Shown here one piece after another: positions 1 through 12,002 of a stretch of 64,000 nucleotides of DNA. Source of the stretch: Lucinisca nassula (Eukaryota > Mollusca > Bivalvia > Lucinida > Lucinidae). The notes under the pieces were generated by a model that was not told the DNA's origin, did no database searches, and saw only the letters and a list, made by a program, of their open reading frames with translations. The translations under genes and the position numbers were made by a program. Location of the stretch: contig OY757013.1 in the NCBI GenBank assembly GCA_963580285.1, positions 151,641,900-151,705,899 on the forward strand. Reading direction: 5' to 3'. The number at the start of each line of letters is the position of its first letter. Within the stretch, counting starts at the first letter, position 1.

Positions 1-352
1 TTTTGATGAAAATATGCGGAGTGGTTTGGAGTACTGTGAAAATTGCATTCGGAGTGAAAAAGAAAACTGGCTTTTATGCGCGACCTGTAGTGTAGAGCGT
101 GACGGACGGACGTTCTTACAGATGGACATTTGTTGGGTACTACAGTGTTAATTTTTCACATATAAGTACCCAACAATCAGCTAAAATTTGCACAAGTACC
201 CAACATGTCCCATCAAATTTGTTGGCTACTTTTTCGGACACTAACGGAATAAACGGCAAGTACCCAACTTATGTCTACCCAACATGTGCCCACGGATGCG
301 CTCGGACAGACGGACGAAGCGGCGACTATATGGCTCCCCCTTCGGGGAGCAT
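1..352 (-). mobile_element. Helentron-like terminus (fragment)
   Basis: Read on the minus strand from about 352, the sequence starts with a GC hairpin (arms GCTCCCC/GGGGAGC at 333-350), then ATATAG and a CCGTCTGTCCG-rich stretch. The element at 49335-49985 has the same layout. A GTACCCAAC motif recurs several times at 134-285. The other end lies outside the window or is lost. The family is inferred from architecture only. Confidence 0.4.
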
Positions 353-547
353 AAAAATATTTAAATCAGTCTTGCCAGCACTATTTTATTTCACCAATTC
401 CATTATAAGGGACCACCCCGCCAATAAGACTACTTTTTAGAAGTCTAGAAAGTGATCTTAATAGCGGAATTTTACTCTAAATACTGATCATTCTCAGACA
501 ATAATGAAGTCCTAGTCACATCTCCTCGTTGGTGCAAACTGGAAACA
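353..547. other. no recognisable feature
   Basis: AT-rich sequence with no convincing ORF or known repeat signature. Confidence 0.4.
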
Positions 548-1660
548 TGGCTATGGCCGGGTCATGACAAAAACGGCCCATAGCGATTTCGGCCCATAAA
601 TGACTTCAATGCTGTTACAGGGGCCAATTTTCAGCCAATATATAGAACAATGAAATATATAGTTAATTCATGATAAAATACATAGGGTTTATTAGCATGG
701 TTTCATTGGGCGACAGGGCTTGAGATGTCATTTCATCTCAATGTCGGGTAAAAGTCCCACAAAATTGGAAGCAACGTTTCCAAAATGACCTTTACAGTGT
801 TGACGGGGACGTTAAACCTCAAATCAACCGACCAACCAACATTTGCCAGTTGATTGAAACACAAAGTTAATGTACGAAAACCTGTGCGTGATTCCTGTAA
901 TAAAATGGAAGATTTTCTACTGAAAACTAATCAATGCGCCTCTTATTCATAACATTTCCATTTCTTAAATGGAAATAAGAAAAGCAATGTACACAACGAA
1001 ACCCTTGACAATTTCATTAGCCAAATGTGAATGTGAATAGCGCTTGATGTCAGTTTTCTAACCATTGACTGCAGGGAAAACAATCAAATATCATAAACCC
1101 TTAAGCATTTTCAAAATTCTTAAGAATGCATTTTCTTTCTTTATATCCATTATGATAACACACCCGTGACATAGTGCACTCTTTCATTTTCTCGAAAATG
1201 ACAACTTTTCCGACAAAAAAATGTGATATTTGTCTTATTTATACCCCGAGCGTACGTTGTCTTTGCTCTATAGAACGCGTCTAACGAGTACCCACAAGCT
1301 ACATCTAGGATCAGAAATAAGCATATATAATAACATACACCACTTTATACTCCAAATTTCCCTTATAAAGTGGAGTTTAGAGCGGTATTATTTTCTTGGA
1401 CTTGTTAACATCATGTGATTTTTTATCAGTTGAGGAAAGAATATTAATTACTCAAACCGAACATATTTTTCACTTTATCCCATTGTTCGACTTACACGCT
1501 ACTGATTTGGCCCTGCAAGCAAACAAGTTACCTGCAAACATAGTAATTAAACCATCATTAAAATTTTGGATCGAAATTGCTATGGGCCGATTTTGCTATG
1601 GGCTGATTTTGTCATGGGCCTATTTTGTTATGGGGGAAGAATTGTCCAGGGACCCTATGG
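548..1660. mobile_element. element with CATGGGCC inverted terminal arrays
   Basis: The left end (about 560-600) carries GGCCCATAGCGATTTCGGCCC-type units and the right end (about 1575-1640) carries the same motif inverted three or four times (GCTATGGGCCGATTTTG). No transposase is visible inside, so this would be a non-autonomous inverted-repeat element. A SINE is nested at 685-840. CTATGG lies just outside both ends, but a clean target duplication could not be fixed. Apparent ORFs inside are short and low quality. Confidence 0.4.
685..840 (+). mobile_element. SINE family S1, 3' part
   Basis: 5'-truncated copy of a dispersed family also at 4291, 5396 (minus), 15418, 18172, 26678 and 62273. Diagnostic blocks are TTTCATTGGGCGACAGGGCT, CATTTCATCTCAATGTCGGG and a tail GACGGGGACGTTAAACCTCA. 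The GACGTTAAAC tail is shared with the tRNA-derived SINE at 48139. Confidence 0.65.
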
Positions 1661-2344
1661 ATATAACTTTTAAAACACTTTATTGGGGCTATCATAAGCA
1701 TGGCTAATGTGACAGGTCATTGAAATAATATTTCCTAATTTAAATAATGATTACGATGCAGTCCGGTAACATTGCGCACATAAGGTTTTGATACATTTGT
1801 GTGACTTTGTTAAAGCCACCTTTCAAACAATCACAATCATAACGATTGCAACACTTCCTTATCTACTTGCTGCAATAGAAATTGGCCTCTGAATTTTTTA
1901 CTGGCGGGAGATATAATTCTATGAAAAGGGATACCCCTTGAAATTTGATTACCAATTTTGTCGCCCAACATTGCGCACAATAAGTGTTTTGTGCTGGTTG
2001 AACACAAACGTTGACTGTAACAAGTTGTTCATTAGATATTCTGCAATGTTGTTATATGCAGTAAATTTTGATACAAAACATTTGTCCCTTTGCCTATTTT
2101 TAAACTCAGTCTTGGGTTTGGAAATTTTTGGTCTTTTCGTATTTTGGCAACTTTGAAAAATTCCGCAAAAGTGTCTCATCTCCAAGTGCAACCCCATGTT
2201 TTCAAGGTTAAGTTAAAACTCAATGCAGATGCACAGGTAGTGGTGGTAGAAATTGTGAGGGTTAAAGTTATTGAAAATGAGTATGCAGGTTGCGCAAAGT
2301 AAACGGCCGCGCAATGTTATCGGACTCGACTGTACTAATCAATG
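1661..2344. other. no recognisable feature
   Basis: Only short overlapping ORFs on both strands, none resembling a known protein. No repeat signature recognised. Confidence 0.35.
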
Positions 2345-2560
2345 TTTTTTTTGGAGGGAGGGGGGGAAGGGTGCTTTGGTTTTACTGCCCTTTCAAGATT
2401 ATTTCACTCATATCGAGCCGATCGTTAATCAGAGGTGGGCGAAAACCGGAGTACCCGGAGGAAAACCACCTGACCTTCCGTTGCAGAACTTGGCGTCTCA
2501 CATGTGTACCGAGCGAGGCTCGAACCACAGCGGTGAGAGACCAATGTTTTATACAGAAAA
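2345..2560 (-). mobile_element. tRNA-derived SINE remnant
   Basis: On the minus strand a B-box-like GGTTCGAGCC (near 2520-2535) is followed by CCGGGTACTCCGGTTTTC, a block common in invertebrate SINEs. No clear A box or target duplication was found. Likely a decayed copy. Confidence 0.4.
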
Positions 2561-2589
2561 CTAGAGCCGTCAGTGAAACTGACTAGGGC

Positions 2590-2685
2590 CCCGGCAGCGC
2601 TATCAGAAATTTGTGGACGGACGGGCAGACAGAGTGATTACTATAGGGCACCCACACTTTCAGTGGGGGGCCCCTCAAAATGCTA
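2590..2685. repeat. GGACGGACGGGCAGACAG element end
   Basis: Holds GGACGGACGGGCAGACAG followed by a GGGCACCC...GGGGGGCCCC stretch, like the GTCCGTCTGTC-plus-hairpin ends of the Helentron-like copies in this window. Too short to classify. Confidence 0.25.
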
Positions 2686-2693
2686 TCTAATAA

Positions 2694-2815
2694 AATCGGG
2701 CCGAAACGACCCACCGAAATAGGCCGAAACGACCCAGGTCCAAATTTGGGCCGAAACGACCCAGGCCGAAACGACCCGACCGAAACGACTCAGGACCGAA
2801 ATGTCCCGAATTTGC
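2694..2815. repeat. GGCCGAAACGACCCA repeat array
   Basis: About seven imperfect copies of a 12-20 bp unit centred on CCGAAACGACCC, ending in AAATGTCCCG. It resembles the terminal arrays of the elements at 22087-23424 and 55766-56898 (GGCGAAACGACTAGG), which also end in GTCCCG. It is probably one end of a related element; the partner end was not found. Confidence 0.6.
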
Positions 2816-3123
2816 CAATACCGGCACTCTAGACACTTCCTTGTATGAATGTCATTTGACGTGTCACAGTAACAATTCTGAACAGATAAAAAGAAAATTT
2901 ACATGTTGTAAGTGTGGTCAAATAAGAGTTATAATGTGTCTTTTGTCGTTTGTTGTCCTTTCATAAATCTTCCCGCCATGAAGGTGAGTGTTGATTGCTA
3001 TTCAGTGTTATACGTCGTTATCAGCGGCAGTGAGCGTTGAGGGTGCTAAAGTCCGGATTCGCATGTAAGAATAAGAATCGGAACACACAGATGGAGGAAA
3101 CAGTGGTAACTGTAGCTGTGGCC
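2816..3123. other. no recognisable feature
   Basis: AT-rich stretch without ORFs or recognised repeats, ending at the left end of the GCGAAATC element. Confidence 0.35.
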
Positions 3124-4198
3124 GGGTAGGTATAATATGCGAAATCAAGTTGATTTCGCGAAATCAGCCGGGTTTAGCGAAATCAACTTATAAAATCAAC
3201 ATTTTTAAAAACAGGCCACAAATTGTTATTGCACATTATCTAGAATGTTATTTTACATTTATGAGCCGAGTTTTATGAGAAAATTTGAATATTTAGTATG
3301 TATTTGATAGGAAAATCTATTCTGCCAGTTGATTTCGCAGGAAATCACATGTGCGAAATCAACTCATTTTAGCGAAATCAATGTATAAAATAAATATTTC
3401 CCAAAACTGAATAAAAATGCATATTGTTAAGAAAGTTGATGAACATTTTAGGTCCAAATTTCATGAGAAAATATAAATATTTATTAGGAAAATCTATTCT
3501 GCCAGTTGATTTCGCTGGAAATCACATGTGCGAAATCAACTCATTTTAGCGAAATCAATGTATAAAATAAATATTTCCCAAAACTGAATAAAAATGCATA
3601 TTGTTAAGAAAGTTGACAAACATTTTAGGTCAAAATTTCATGAGAAAATATAAATATTTATTAGGAAAATCTATTCTGCCACTTGATTTCACTGGAAATC
3701 ATCAGATCAGAATATGCGCAAAATCAACTCATTTTAGCGAAATCAGTGTATAAAATAAATATTTCCCAAAACTGAATAAAAATGCATATTGTTAAGACAG
3801 TTGATAAACATTTTGGATCCAAATTTCATGAGAAAATATAAATATGTATTAGGAAAATCTTTTCTGCCACTTGATTTCGCTGAAAAACACATGTGCGAAA
3901 TCAACTCCTTTAGCGAAATCAATGTGTAAAATCATTTGTTTTCCAAAAACGATTAAAAATTCTTTTTGCCTATTATTATGAATGCTGGTAGTATAGACAT
4001 TTATGAGCCAAGTTTCATCTGAAAATATTATAATCTGGAATAAAAGTCGCATATCAAATTATTGCTAATTGATCAGTCAAACGAAATCAAATAGGACTTG
4101 GTGAAATCAATTGATTTACTCCAATACTTGTTATCTGCTTTTTTCACCATCATCACCGTCATCATCATTATCATCGTCGTCGTACATGACGTCGTCCT

Positions 4199-4215
4199 TC
4201 TCCTCCTCCTCTCTC

Positions 4216-4252
<37 letters not shown>

Positions 4253-4291
4253 CATCATAATTATCATCATCATCATCATCATCATCATCAC
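4199..4291. repeat. (ATC)n microsatellite
   Basis: Long CATCATCAT run with few interruptions. It produces artefactual poly-Met and poly-Ile ORFs on the two strands. A shorter (ATC) tract sits at the matching place (about 24578) in the second GCGAAATC copy. Confidence 0.95.
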
Positions 4292-4370
4292 AATGTTGGA
4301 AGTGACGTCTCCAAAATGACCTTTACAGTGTTGACGGGGACGTTTAACCTCAAATCAAACAAAACAACTT
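4291..4370 (+). mobile_element. SINE family S1, short 3' fragment
   Basis: Only the last 75 bp of the family are present: GTCTCCAAAATGACCTTTAC through GACGGGGACGTTTAACCTC, directly after the microsatellite. Confidence 0.6.
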
Positions 4371-5035
4371 ACGTCGCACTGGATGCAGTGGTCATCACAC
4401 TGTTGCTGACAAACGGATCAAGGAAAACAGTCCGCCATTTTCACGGTACTTCCACACAAAATTAAATCACACAAAACATATAAGGATAAAGAAAGTCATT
4501 AGCTTTCGCAAAATATATATATATAAAGCGTTCCTGCTCTAGGGCAGAAAGGAAGAAAAGTCAGTCTTTTCGGCACATAGGCATCTAGACACAAAAGGAA
4601 AAGTCACTTTCTTTTCACATTTTCAATGCCGTCAATAATATAACTGATTAAAAAAAAAAACATCAGAAATAGAGAAATAAAACTACAAAATCACAATATA
4701 GGAACCAGCAACACGCACTTAGACATAAAATTTGATTTATAATTAAGGACAAGACAACATTGCATTTTATGTAAAAATCTGCTTTCGGTAGTTTCTTTAA
4801 TGTGCATATGTGACACAAAATAATTGGGATTATCATTCCTTCATTTTGCTATTAAAGTAATCATAATTAAATTTTAAAGACATCTTTCTGTACTTCACAT
4901 AGCAGGTAAAGAGATTAACGAACACTCGCAAAGTAATTTAATCAAACTGCGGTTTACTGACTTCCACACGTTATTACCTGTGATTGTGTGAATAACAAAC
5001 ACACTGTTTATTCACTCCTGTCTATTTGTCCATCT

Positions 5036-5106
5036 ATCTATCCAGCCGTCCGTCCATTCGTCAGTCAGTCAGTTCGTTCGTCTGTCTGTCCGTCGATACA
5101 CCGTCG
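5036..5106. repeat. CCGTCCATTCGTCAGTCAGT simple repeat
   Basis: Degenerate GTCN tetranucleotide tract (GTCAGTCAGTC, GTCTGTCTGTCCG). An almost identical tract lies at 25378-25450 in the second GCGAAATC copy, so it belongs to the element. Confidence 0.8.
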
Positions 5107-5305
5107 GTCTAAGTCTGTAAAATTAGTACTTATTGAATGCATGTTTTTTTTTTAATTGATCAGAAATAATAATAATAATAATAATTTGATAATGCCTCCA
5201 AGATAAATATTACAGAAATACGCCGATTTAATTATATTGAACATTTTGCCACCTTAAACTGAACATTTTCTGGCAAAAATTTCCGATATTCTTCATATTT
5301 ATACT

Positions 5306-5388
5306 CTAAACATAGATTGTGGGTACTCCTTAGGCCTGCACCAGTGAGGCCGTTCTTCAAGATAACGAGTCACAATCTATGTTTCTTT
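5306..5388. repeat. palindromic ACATAGATTGTGGGTACTC repeat
   Basis: Ends are inverted copies of ACATAGATTGTGGGTACTC around a GGCC-rich centre. This short foldback family recurs at about 5667-5728, 17737, 18110, 25645-25720 and 31370-31700. Probably a MITE; no target duplication was defined. Confidence 0.55.
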
Positions 5389-5395
5389 CTATGTT

Positions 5396-5660
5396 TGGGG
5401 ATTTAACGTCCCCGTCAACACTATATGGGTCATTTTGGAGACGTTGCTTTTGTGGGACCTTTTCCGGATATTGAGATGAAATGACAAGCCCTGCCGCACA
5501 ATAATTCCAATAGGGTTTATGTGCATGGACCGTCCAGGTCGTACTTTTGCTAGGCTTAAAACCTCTAAGCAGTGTACCGTTACTTATGTGCGGTTAGTTT
5601 CAGCTCTGCGAAGAAGCATCATGCAGCCCAGTTTACTTCTTCAAGCCCCGGTGGCGAATT
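5396..5660 (-). mobile_element. SINE family S1, minus-strand copy
   Basis: Reverse complement of the family: the tail GACGGGGACGTTAAATCC lies at the left and the 5' block GGGGCTTGAAGAAGTAAAC at the right. It is diverged from the other copies and sits inside GCGAAATC element copy 1. The complete copy at 23750 has no SINE at this place, so this insertion is specific to copy 1. Confidence 0.6.
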
Positions 5661-6287
5661 CTGCTTCTCATGTAGATTGTGGGTACTCGTTATAATCACC
5701 ATGTCGGTTCCTAAAATCTATGTTTTGGCTCGGACTGAATGTACATAGATATTTGGTCCGAGGTTTTGGAAAATATTCAGCGAGTCATACAAGTTTCAGG
5801 GATACCCAATGACTTTATTTCGGAAATGAAAATTGATTTCGCGGATAGATTAGCCCAGGCTATTATCCAGTCAAAAGTTGAACCCCTTATAAACAGAATA
5901 TATCTAAATGTCATTATTTACTCATGAAACTTGGCTCATAAATATATAAAAAAAATTATATTAATTGATAAGATTATTATTTATGTTAGTTTTAGAAAAT
6001 ATTTATTTTACAACGTTGATTTCGCTAATATGGGTGTGAATTTCTGCTTCAGTGAAATCAAGTCGCGGAATAGATTTTCCCCTGAACATCAACATCAATA
6101 TTTTTTCATGAAACGCGGCTCTTAAATATACAACAATATTCTTAATACACATGTTTAAAAACGTTTTAGTCGGTTTACAGAAAAAAAAATATTATACATT
6201 GATTTCGCTAAAAGGACTTGATTTCGCACATGTGGCAGAATAGATTTTCCTCTCAAAAACATACTTAATATTAACATATGTTTTAGT

Positions 6288-7410
6288 CCACAGAAACCTC
6301 CAAGATGATAAGCAAACGGACATAATACTGCTGGACTTTAGCAAGGCGTTTGACAAGGTCAGCCATGAGAAACTTATTTACAAACTCCATGGGTACGGTG
6401 TCAGAGGCAAATCCCTGAGATGGATCAAGTCGTTCCTTAATGGCAGGTCACAGATTGTTGTCTTGGAGGGGGATTGCTCCGAGGAAGTTCCAGTTACATC
6501 AGGTGTCCCTCAAGGGTCAGTCCTCGAACCAGTTCTCTTCCTGGCCTAGATAAATGACCTGCCTGAAAAGGTAAAATGCCAGGTCAGACTATTTGCCGAT
6601 GACACAGCTGCATATCAAGCTATAAATAGCCTTGCTGAGTCCCAGCAGCTACAAGCTGACCTTGATATCCTACAGGACTTGGAGGTAAACTGGAATATGG
6701 AATTCAACCCAGGGAAGTGTCAGGTAATACGTGTGACTAGATCACGATCACTACTCCCTACAGCTTACACTTTACATGGCCAAACACTGGAGGTGGTCCC
6801 CTGTGCCAGGTACTTGGGAGTAGACATTTCACGTGACCTTTCCTGGAAACCCCATATTGCCTGAATTACAGGTAACGCAAACAAGTCCCTTGGCTTTCTA
6901 CGCAGAAATCTGAAGGCCAAAAACCCCGAATTACGAGAAAAAGCATACAAGGCCATAGTCCGTCCCCAGCTGAAGTATGCTGCTCCAGTCTGGGATCCCC
7001 ATATCAAGGATGATATAAATAAAATTGAGATGGTACAGAGGAGGGCAGATCGATGGGTTCTTAGTGACTACTCGCCATATTCAAGCGTTTCTGACATGCT
7101 GGAGAAACTCGGCTGGCGTACCCTCGAGCAGCGGCGTGTAGATTCTCGACTGGCCTTGTTCTACAAAGTTATCTATGGTTACGTAGCAGTACCTCTCGCA
7201 GTATATATCATACCATTGAATCGTGACTCCCAGCGTAAAACCTACTCACTGGCTTACAGACAAATGTACACCGGACTGACTACTACAAATTCTCATTTTA
7301 CCAATAAGCAGTAGTTCAGTGGAATAATCTCCCTCAAACCATCGCTACCCTGACCAGCCTTGACAGTTTTAAACAGGCTGTCAGTCAGGTGTGCCACTCC
7401 AAACCCTAAA
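6288..7410 (+). pseudogene. LINE reverse transcriptase (Jockey/CR1-like), broken
   Basis: 5'-truncated non-LTR retrotransposon. The frame reads from DIILLDFSKAFDKVSH (RT motif A region) through SGVPQGSV and the catalytic FADDTAAY, then the thumb (EFNPGKCQVI, CARYLGVDIS, RPQLKYAAPVWDP) to the C terminus near 7410. In-frame stops at about 6547 (TAG) and 6862 (TGA), and a frame change near 7310, show that it is dead. No endonuclease remains. It would have copied its own RNA by target-primed reverse transcription. It lies in GCGAAATC element copy 1. The clade is judged from motif style only. Confidence 0.85.
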
Positions 7411-8274
7411 TGTGCCACCACTGTTTTTTATCCTCACTTTTCTTTCTTCTGTATAAAACACTAACACTGGGCACTTTTATTCATTCCTCACTATCCCGCT
7501 TGTTTGTTTTATCCTCTACTTTATCGTATGTTGCGGGGTACCCGGTACCTAATACTCAGTTGAGGGTGTATGCCGTATGAAGAGATAGAAAGATAGACAA
7601 ACCAGAAGCCGAAAGCCTCAAATTTATCTGCTCATTTGTTCAACGTGTGGGGTTATTACTCGGACCCTTCACTATTCCCTTCGCTAAAAAACGAAAGAAT
7701 TAGCGTATTTTTCTCAAAGATAAAAAAATGTCTACCGACAATCACGGAAACGTGAAAGAAAAATTGCAGACGTAATGCCTGGAAACAGTCATGCCAGTTT
7801 AACTCGTCGCCAAAATATTGTATTAACCCCACCCTCTACCAGACCTACAGCTAAACTTGGGACTTACTGGGTCTGGCGGTCGTCAGTTCCGTCGCTGCTA
7901 GGCTCTATCCTTAGTCTGACTGTCCTCGCCTGTGGCAGCTGTATAAAAGATAACGTTCCCGCATGAGATTCTTGCCCCAGAAATCATCTACGTAGTAGCA
8001 TGATACGTCACTTCCGGGTTCGTCATTTTTTTACACCTCTCGCGCCCCAAGGACACCCAAATTCACCAGACAAGTATCATTAATGAAACTCTTACGGTTC
8101 CCGAAAAACGAACATAAATAATAGGGTGAACGATAGGTTTGAAAGTCAATGAACCATGAAAAGTAGATCAAGGTCAAATATAGCACCAAACGAGGATTTC
8201 CGGGACTCCCCATACAACCATCAACTCCTTTATAAACCAAAAACTTATCTAACCGCACTCCATATGGCTTGAAA
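7411..8274. other. LINE 3' tail, then unassigned sequence
   Basis: To about 7600 this is probably the 3' untranslated part of the LINE, closing with a short AGATAGAAAGATAGA tract, as CR1/Jockey-type LINEs often end in short tandem repeats. From 7600 to 8274 I see no ORF or repeat I recognise. Confidence 0.4.
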
Positions 8275-8470
8275 AAAATAAGGGCGAAACGACCCAGCAA
8301 CTCATGGCGAAACGACCTAGATTGGTTCCCTTGTCGTAGGTGGCTTCAGTATTATGTGCGTACCGAAGGGGAGGTAATAACGAAGGGGAACCAATCTAGA
8401 AACGACACACGGGCGAAACGATCCAGGGCGAAACGACCCACAGGCGAAACGACTCACGGGTGAAACCTGC
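8275..8470. repeat. GGGCGAAACGACCCA array with inner inverted repeat
   Basis: Six or seven GGCGAAACGA(C/T) units, two at the left (8282-8318) and several at the right (8402-8465), all in one orientation. Between them is an inverted pair, CTAGATTGGTTCCCTT at 8318 and AAGGGGAACCAATCTAG at 8383. It is related in sequence to the arrays at 2694, 20230 and 22087. It adjoins the second LINE fragment. Confidence 0.6.
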
Positions 8471-9182
8471 ATCAAACCTGACCAGGCGCTTTGACAAACA
8501 TAATGTACTCTATGACTTACAGCATGGTTTCCGTCAACGCAGGTCTTGTGAAACTCAGCTTATTCAACTTGTTGAGGACCTTACTAGATCGATGACAGGA
8601 GGCAGGAAAACTGACCTCATTCTGTTAGATTTTGGTAAGGCCTTTGACAAGGTAAACCATCTCAAACTGCTTTACAAACTTAGACTTCATGGTGTTCAAG
8701 GTAATGTCTTGCATTGGATCCAGTACTTCCTCATAGGGAGAAACCAGATCGTTGTGCTTGAAGGTGACAGTTCTAATGAGGTACCAGTCTCCTCAGGTCT
8801 ACCGCAGGGGTCAGTCCTGGGCTCCATCTTATTCTTACTGTACAATAACGATTTATCCGATATTGTGCAGTCTCAAGTTCGCCTCTTTGCGGATGACACT
8901 GCGGTATAACTGACCATTAATAACCCAGATGTCTCTTCCAACCTCCAGAAGGACCTTGACCAACTACAAAAGTGGGAGGCACAATGGGATATGGAATTTA
9001 ACCCTGGTAAGTGTCAAGTTTTACATATCACCAGGTCAAAAGATCTAATCGAGTCTACCTACACCATACATAAGAAAACCCTTGGAAGTGTATACTCCGC
9101 CAGATACCTTGGTGTTGACCTATCCACCGGCCTAAGTTTCAATATACATATTAATAGAATTTCGGCAAACGCAAATACAGTC
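8462..9182 (+). pseudogene. LINE reverse transcriptase fragment
   Basis: Non-LTR RT piece from the same broad group as the one at 6288 but a different copy. It includes QHGFRQRRSCETQLIQLVED, LDFGKAFDKVNH, SGLPQGSVLG and FADDTAV; the frame then stops (TAA at about 8907) and continues as WDMEFNPGKCQVLHITRS and SARYLGVDLSTG to about 9180. It starts inside the palm and ends abruptly where Penelope-like 3' sequence begins, so both ends are lost. Not functional. Confidence 0.82.
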
Positions 9183-9695
9183 GAACCATCGGAGTCTAAC
9201 TGTTGGTTTTCTTTTGCTCCAGCATTTGAGTGGTTTCTTGCTGTCGAGTCCTCACCGTTGTCTCACCTCTGTGGTTCTTTGATTTTTTGTGTTCACGGAG
9301 ATGTTGCACTGATGAGTTAGGAGGCCTTCATGCGGACTGAACAAATTATTTGTCTAAATCGCGACGGAAGTAAGGGCGAGGATTGTGGCCACGTAAAATC
9401 GATTTAAGCCCCCCAGTGGAAATCATTCCACTGACCGTTCCAAGGCGGTTCTTCTGTGGCGGTTTATTTATGGTGTTGTTTGTTACTTACTGTGTGTATC
9501 ACTTGTGTCTTTTTGTTTTGGATGGCCATATGGCCATTTTGTGGGAAAGTAACTGTCCTTATGGTCTTCCTTTGTTTAGGTTTCCATTATGGTCTGGTCG
9601 CTTAATGTTTGTGTTTCTTTCCCTTTGGTGTCTTTTATGGGTGGAGTAAGTTAATTGTATCGATTCCTGATCTTTGTTTTACTTCTACTTTTCAA
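9183..9695 (+). mobile_element. Penelope-like element 3' region, copy 1
   Basis: About 510 bp shared with the 3' parts of the copies at 12790-14066 (minus) and 50352-51465. It runs from CGGAGTCTAACTGTTGG to GTTTTACTTCTACTT. No RT sequence is left in this copy. It begins exactly where the LINE frame ends. The apparent ORFs inside are non-coding by comparison with the other copies. Confidence 0.65.
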
Positions 9696-10117
9696 TGGCT
9701 CGAACACCTTTGGGACCTCGAAAATCTGTTCGAGACAGGGGTAGTTCGAGCCACTGATGGTTACTGCCAGGAGGCATAACGAGATACTTTTAGACCTCTT
9801 TTCGGTGTTCTATAATGAATATGTATGCTGTGTGTACTCATTAGAATAGCCTCATCGAGGCACACAACATACATTTGCAAGATAAAAGACTAAAATCTCC
9901 TTAATTATCCCCCACTATTTCTCTCATGATGTAGAGGATTTCGCTAGGGGCTCAAGAATGGGTTCGACACATCCATGGGAAACGAGCCATCGGTGTTCGA
10001 GTCATCGAAGTTCTATTGTACATCACTTGATTTTAATAAACGGAACATAAAAACTAAACATAGAGGTGTCCGTGAGGCTGCATCTCATCTTATTAACTAA
10101 CACTTTCACCTGTTTTT
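9696..10117. other. unassigned sequence with GGCTCGAAC motifs
   Basis: A few copies of a TTCGAGCCA / TGGCTCGAA motif occur in both orientations (9698, 9750, about 9985-10005). No ORF and no recognised family. Confidence 0.3.
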
Positions 10118-10189
10118 ATTATGTCCCCGGTAGCGATAGCGGGGACATATTGTTTTTGCCCTGTCTGTTTGTTGGTTTGTTGGTTTGTA

Positions 10190-12002
10190 CGTGGACAACT
10201 TTAACGTTGGTGATAACTTTTGAACCATTTGAGATAGAACATTCATATTTGGCATGAAGGTTTCTGGTGACAAGAGCTTCACATACATGCAAAAAAGTTT
10301 GACCTGTGACCTTGACCTTTGAACTACTTAAAAGAAAAAATAACATTGGTCATAACTTTTGAACCGCTTGAGATACAGCCTTCATATTTGGCATGTATGT
10401 TCCTTGTGACAAAAGCTTTACATTCGTGCAAAAAAATTTTGACCTATGACCTTGTCCTTTGACCTACATAAAAGAAAATGTTAACATTGGTCATAACTTT
10501 TGAACCGTTTAAGATACAGCCTTTACATTTGGCAAGAAGGTTCCTTAAGACAAGAGCTTCACATACATGCTAAAAAAATTGACCTGTGACCTTGACCTTT
10601 GAACTACTTAAAAGAGAAAAATAACATTGGCTATAACTTTTGAACCTGTTGAAATAGAGCCTTCATATTTTGCATGTAGGTTTCTTCTGACAAAAGCTTT
10701 ACATTCACACAAAAAATTTGACCTGTGACCATGACCTTTGACCTACATAAAAGAAAAAGTTAACATTGAACATAACTTTTGAACCGTTTAAGATACAGCC
10801 TTTACATTTGGCATGAAGGTCCCTTGTGACAAGAGCTTCACAAACATGCTAAAAAATTTGACCTGTGACCTTGACCTTTGAACTACTTAAAAGAGAAAAA
10901 TAACATTGGCCATATCTTTTGAACCTGATGAAATAGAGCCTTCATATTTTGCATGTAGGTTTATTTTCACAAAAGCTTTACATTCACACAAAAAATTTGA
11001 CCTGTGACCTTGACCTTCGACCTACATAAAAGAAAAAGTTAACATTTGTCATAACTTTTGTGTCGTTTAAGATACAGCCTTTACGTTTGGCATGAAGGTT
11101 CCTTGTGACAAGAGCTTCACATACATGCAAAAAAATTTGACCTGTGTCCTTGACCTTTGAACTACTTAAAAGAAAAAATAACATTGGTCATAACTTTTGA
11201 ACCTGTTAAGATAGAGCCTGCATATTTTGCATGTAGGTTTCTTCTGACAAAAGCTTTACATTCACGCAAAAAAAGTTTGACCTGTGACCTTGACCTTTGA
11301 CCTACATAAAAGAAAAAGTTAACATTGATCATAACTTTTGAACCGTTTAAGATACAGCCTTTACATTTGGCATGAAGGTTCCTTGTGACAAGAGCTTCAC
11401 ATACATGCAAAAAAATTTGACCGTGACCTTGACCTTTGAACTGCTTAAAAGAAAAAATAACATTGGTCATAACTTTTGAACCAGTTCAGATAGAGCCTTC
11501 ATATTTTGCATGTAGGGTTCTTTTGACAAAAGCTTTACATTCACACAAAAAGTTTTGACCTGTGACCTTGACCTATGACCTACATAAAAGAAAAAATTAA
11601 CATTGGTCAAAACTTCTTAACCGTTTAAGAAACAGCCTTTACATTTGGCATGTAGGTTCCTTGTGACAAGAGCTTTACATTCTTGCAAAAAAATTGACCG
11701 ACGACCTTCATCTTGACATTGACCTACTTAAAGTAAAAAATAACATTTGGTCATAACTTTTGAACCGTTTGAGATAGAGCCTTCATATTTTGCATGTATG
11801 CTCCTTGTGACAAGAGTTTTTCATTCATATAAAAAATTTTGACCTGTGACCTTGATCTTGACATTTGACCTACATAAAAGAAAAAGTAAACATTGGTCAT
11901 AACTTTTGAACAGTTTAAGATACAGCCTTCATATTTGACATGTAGGTTCCTTGTGACAAGACCTTTACATTCTTGTAATATTTTTTGACCTTGACATTTG
12001 AC
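10190..12002 (+). repeat. 135-140 bp tandem array, left block
   Basis: Roughly thirteen diverged direct units. Alternate units differ slightly (GAACTACTTAAAAG versus GACCTACATAAAAG), suggesting amplification as dimers of about 275 bp. Every unit has a CTGTGACCTTGACCTTTG block. The short minus-strand ORFs here come from the repeat. Confidence 0.9.

Larger units (their letters stand above)
3124..6285. mobile_element. GCGAAATC-repeat element, copy 1 (right end lost)
   Basis: Starts with the same terminus as the complete copy at 23750 (GGGTAGGTATAATATGCG). It then holds several direct units of about 180 bp, each with CTTGATTTCGCTGGAAATCAC and GCGAAATCAACTCATTTTAG, then an (ATC)n tract, a shared middle, and inverted GATTTCGC units at about 5820-6240. 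It stops at about 6285, where a 5'-truncated LINE begins, so the right terminus is missing. No transposase ORF is visible. The family is recognised by comparison within the window only. Confidence 0.75.

Noticed and set aside
4073..4319. ORFs coding poly-Met or poly-Ile on the two strands
   Set aside because: They are translations of the (ATC)n microsatellite and have no coding character.
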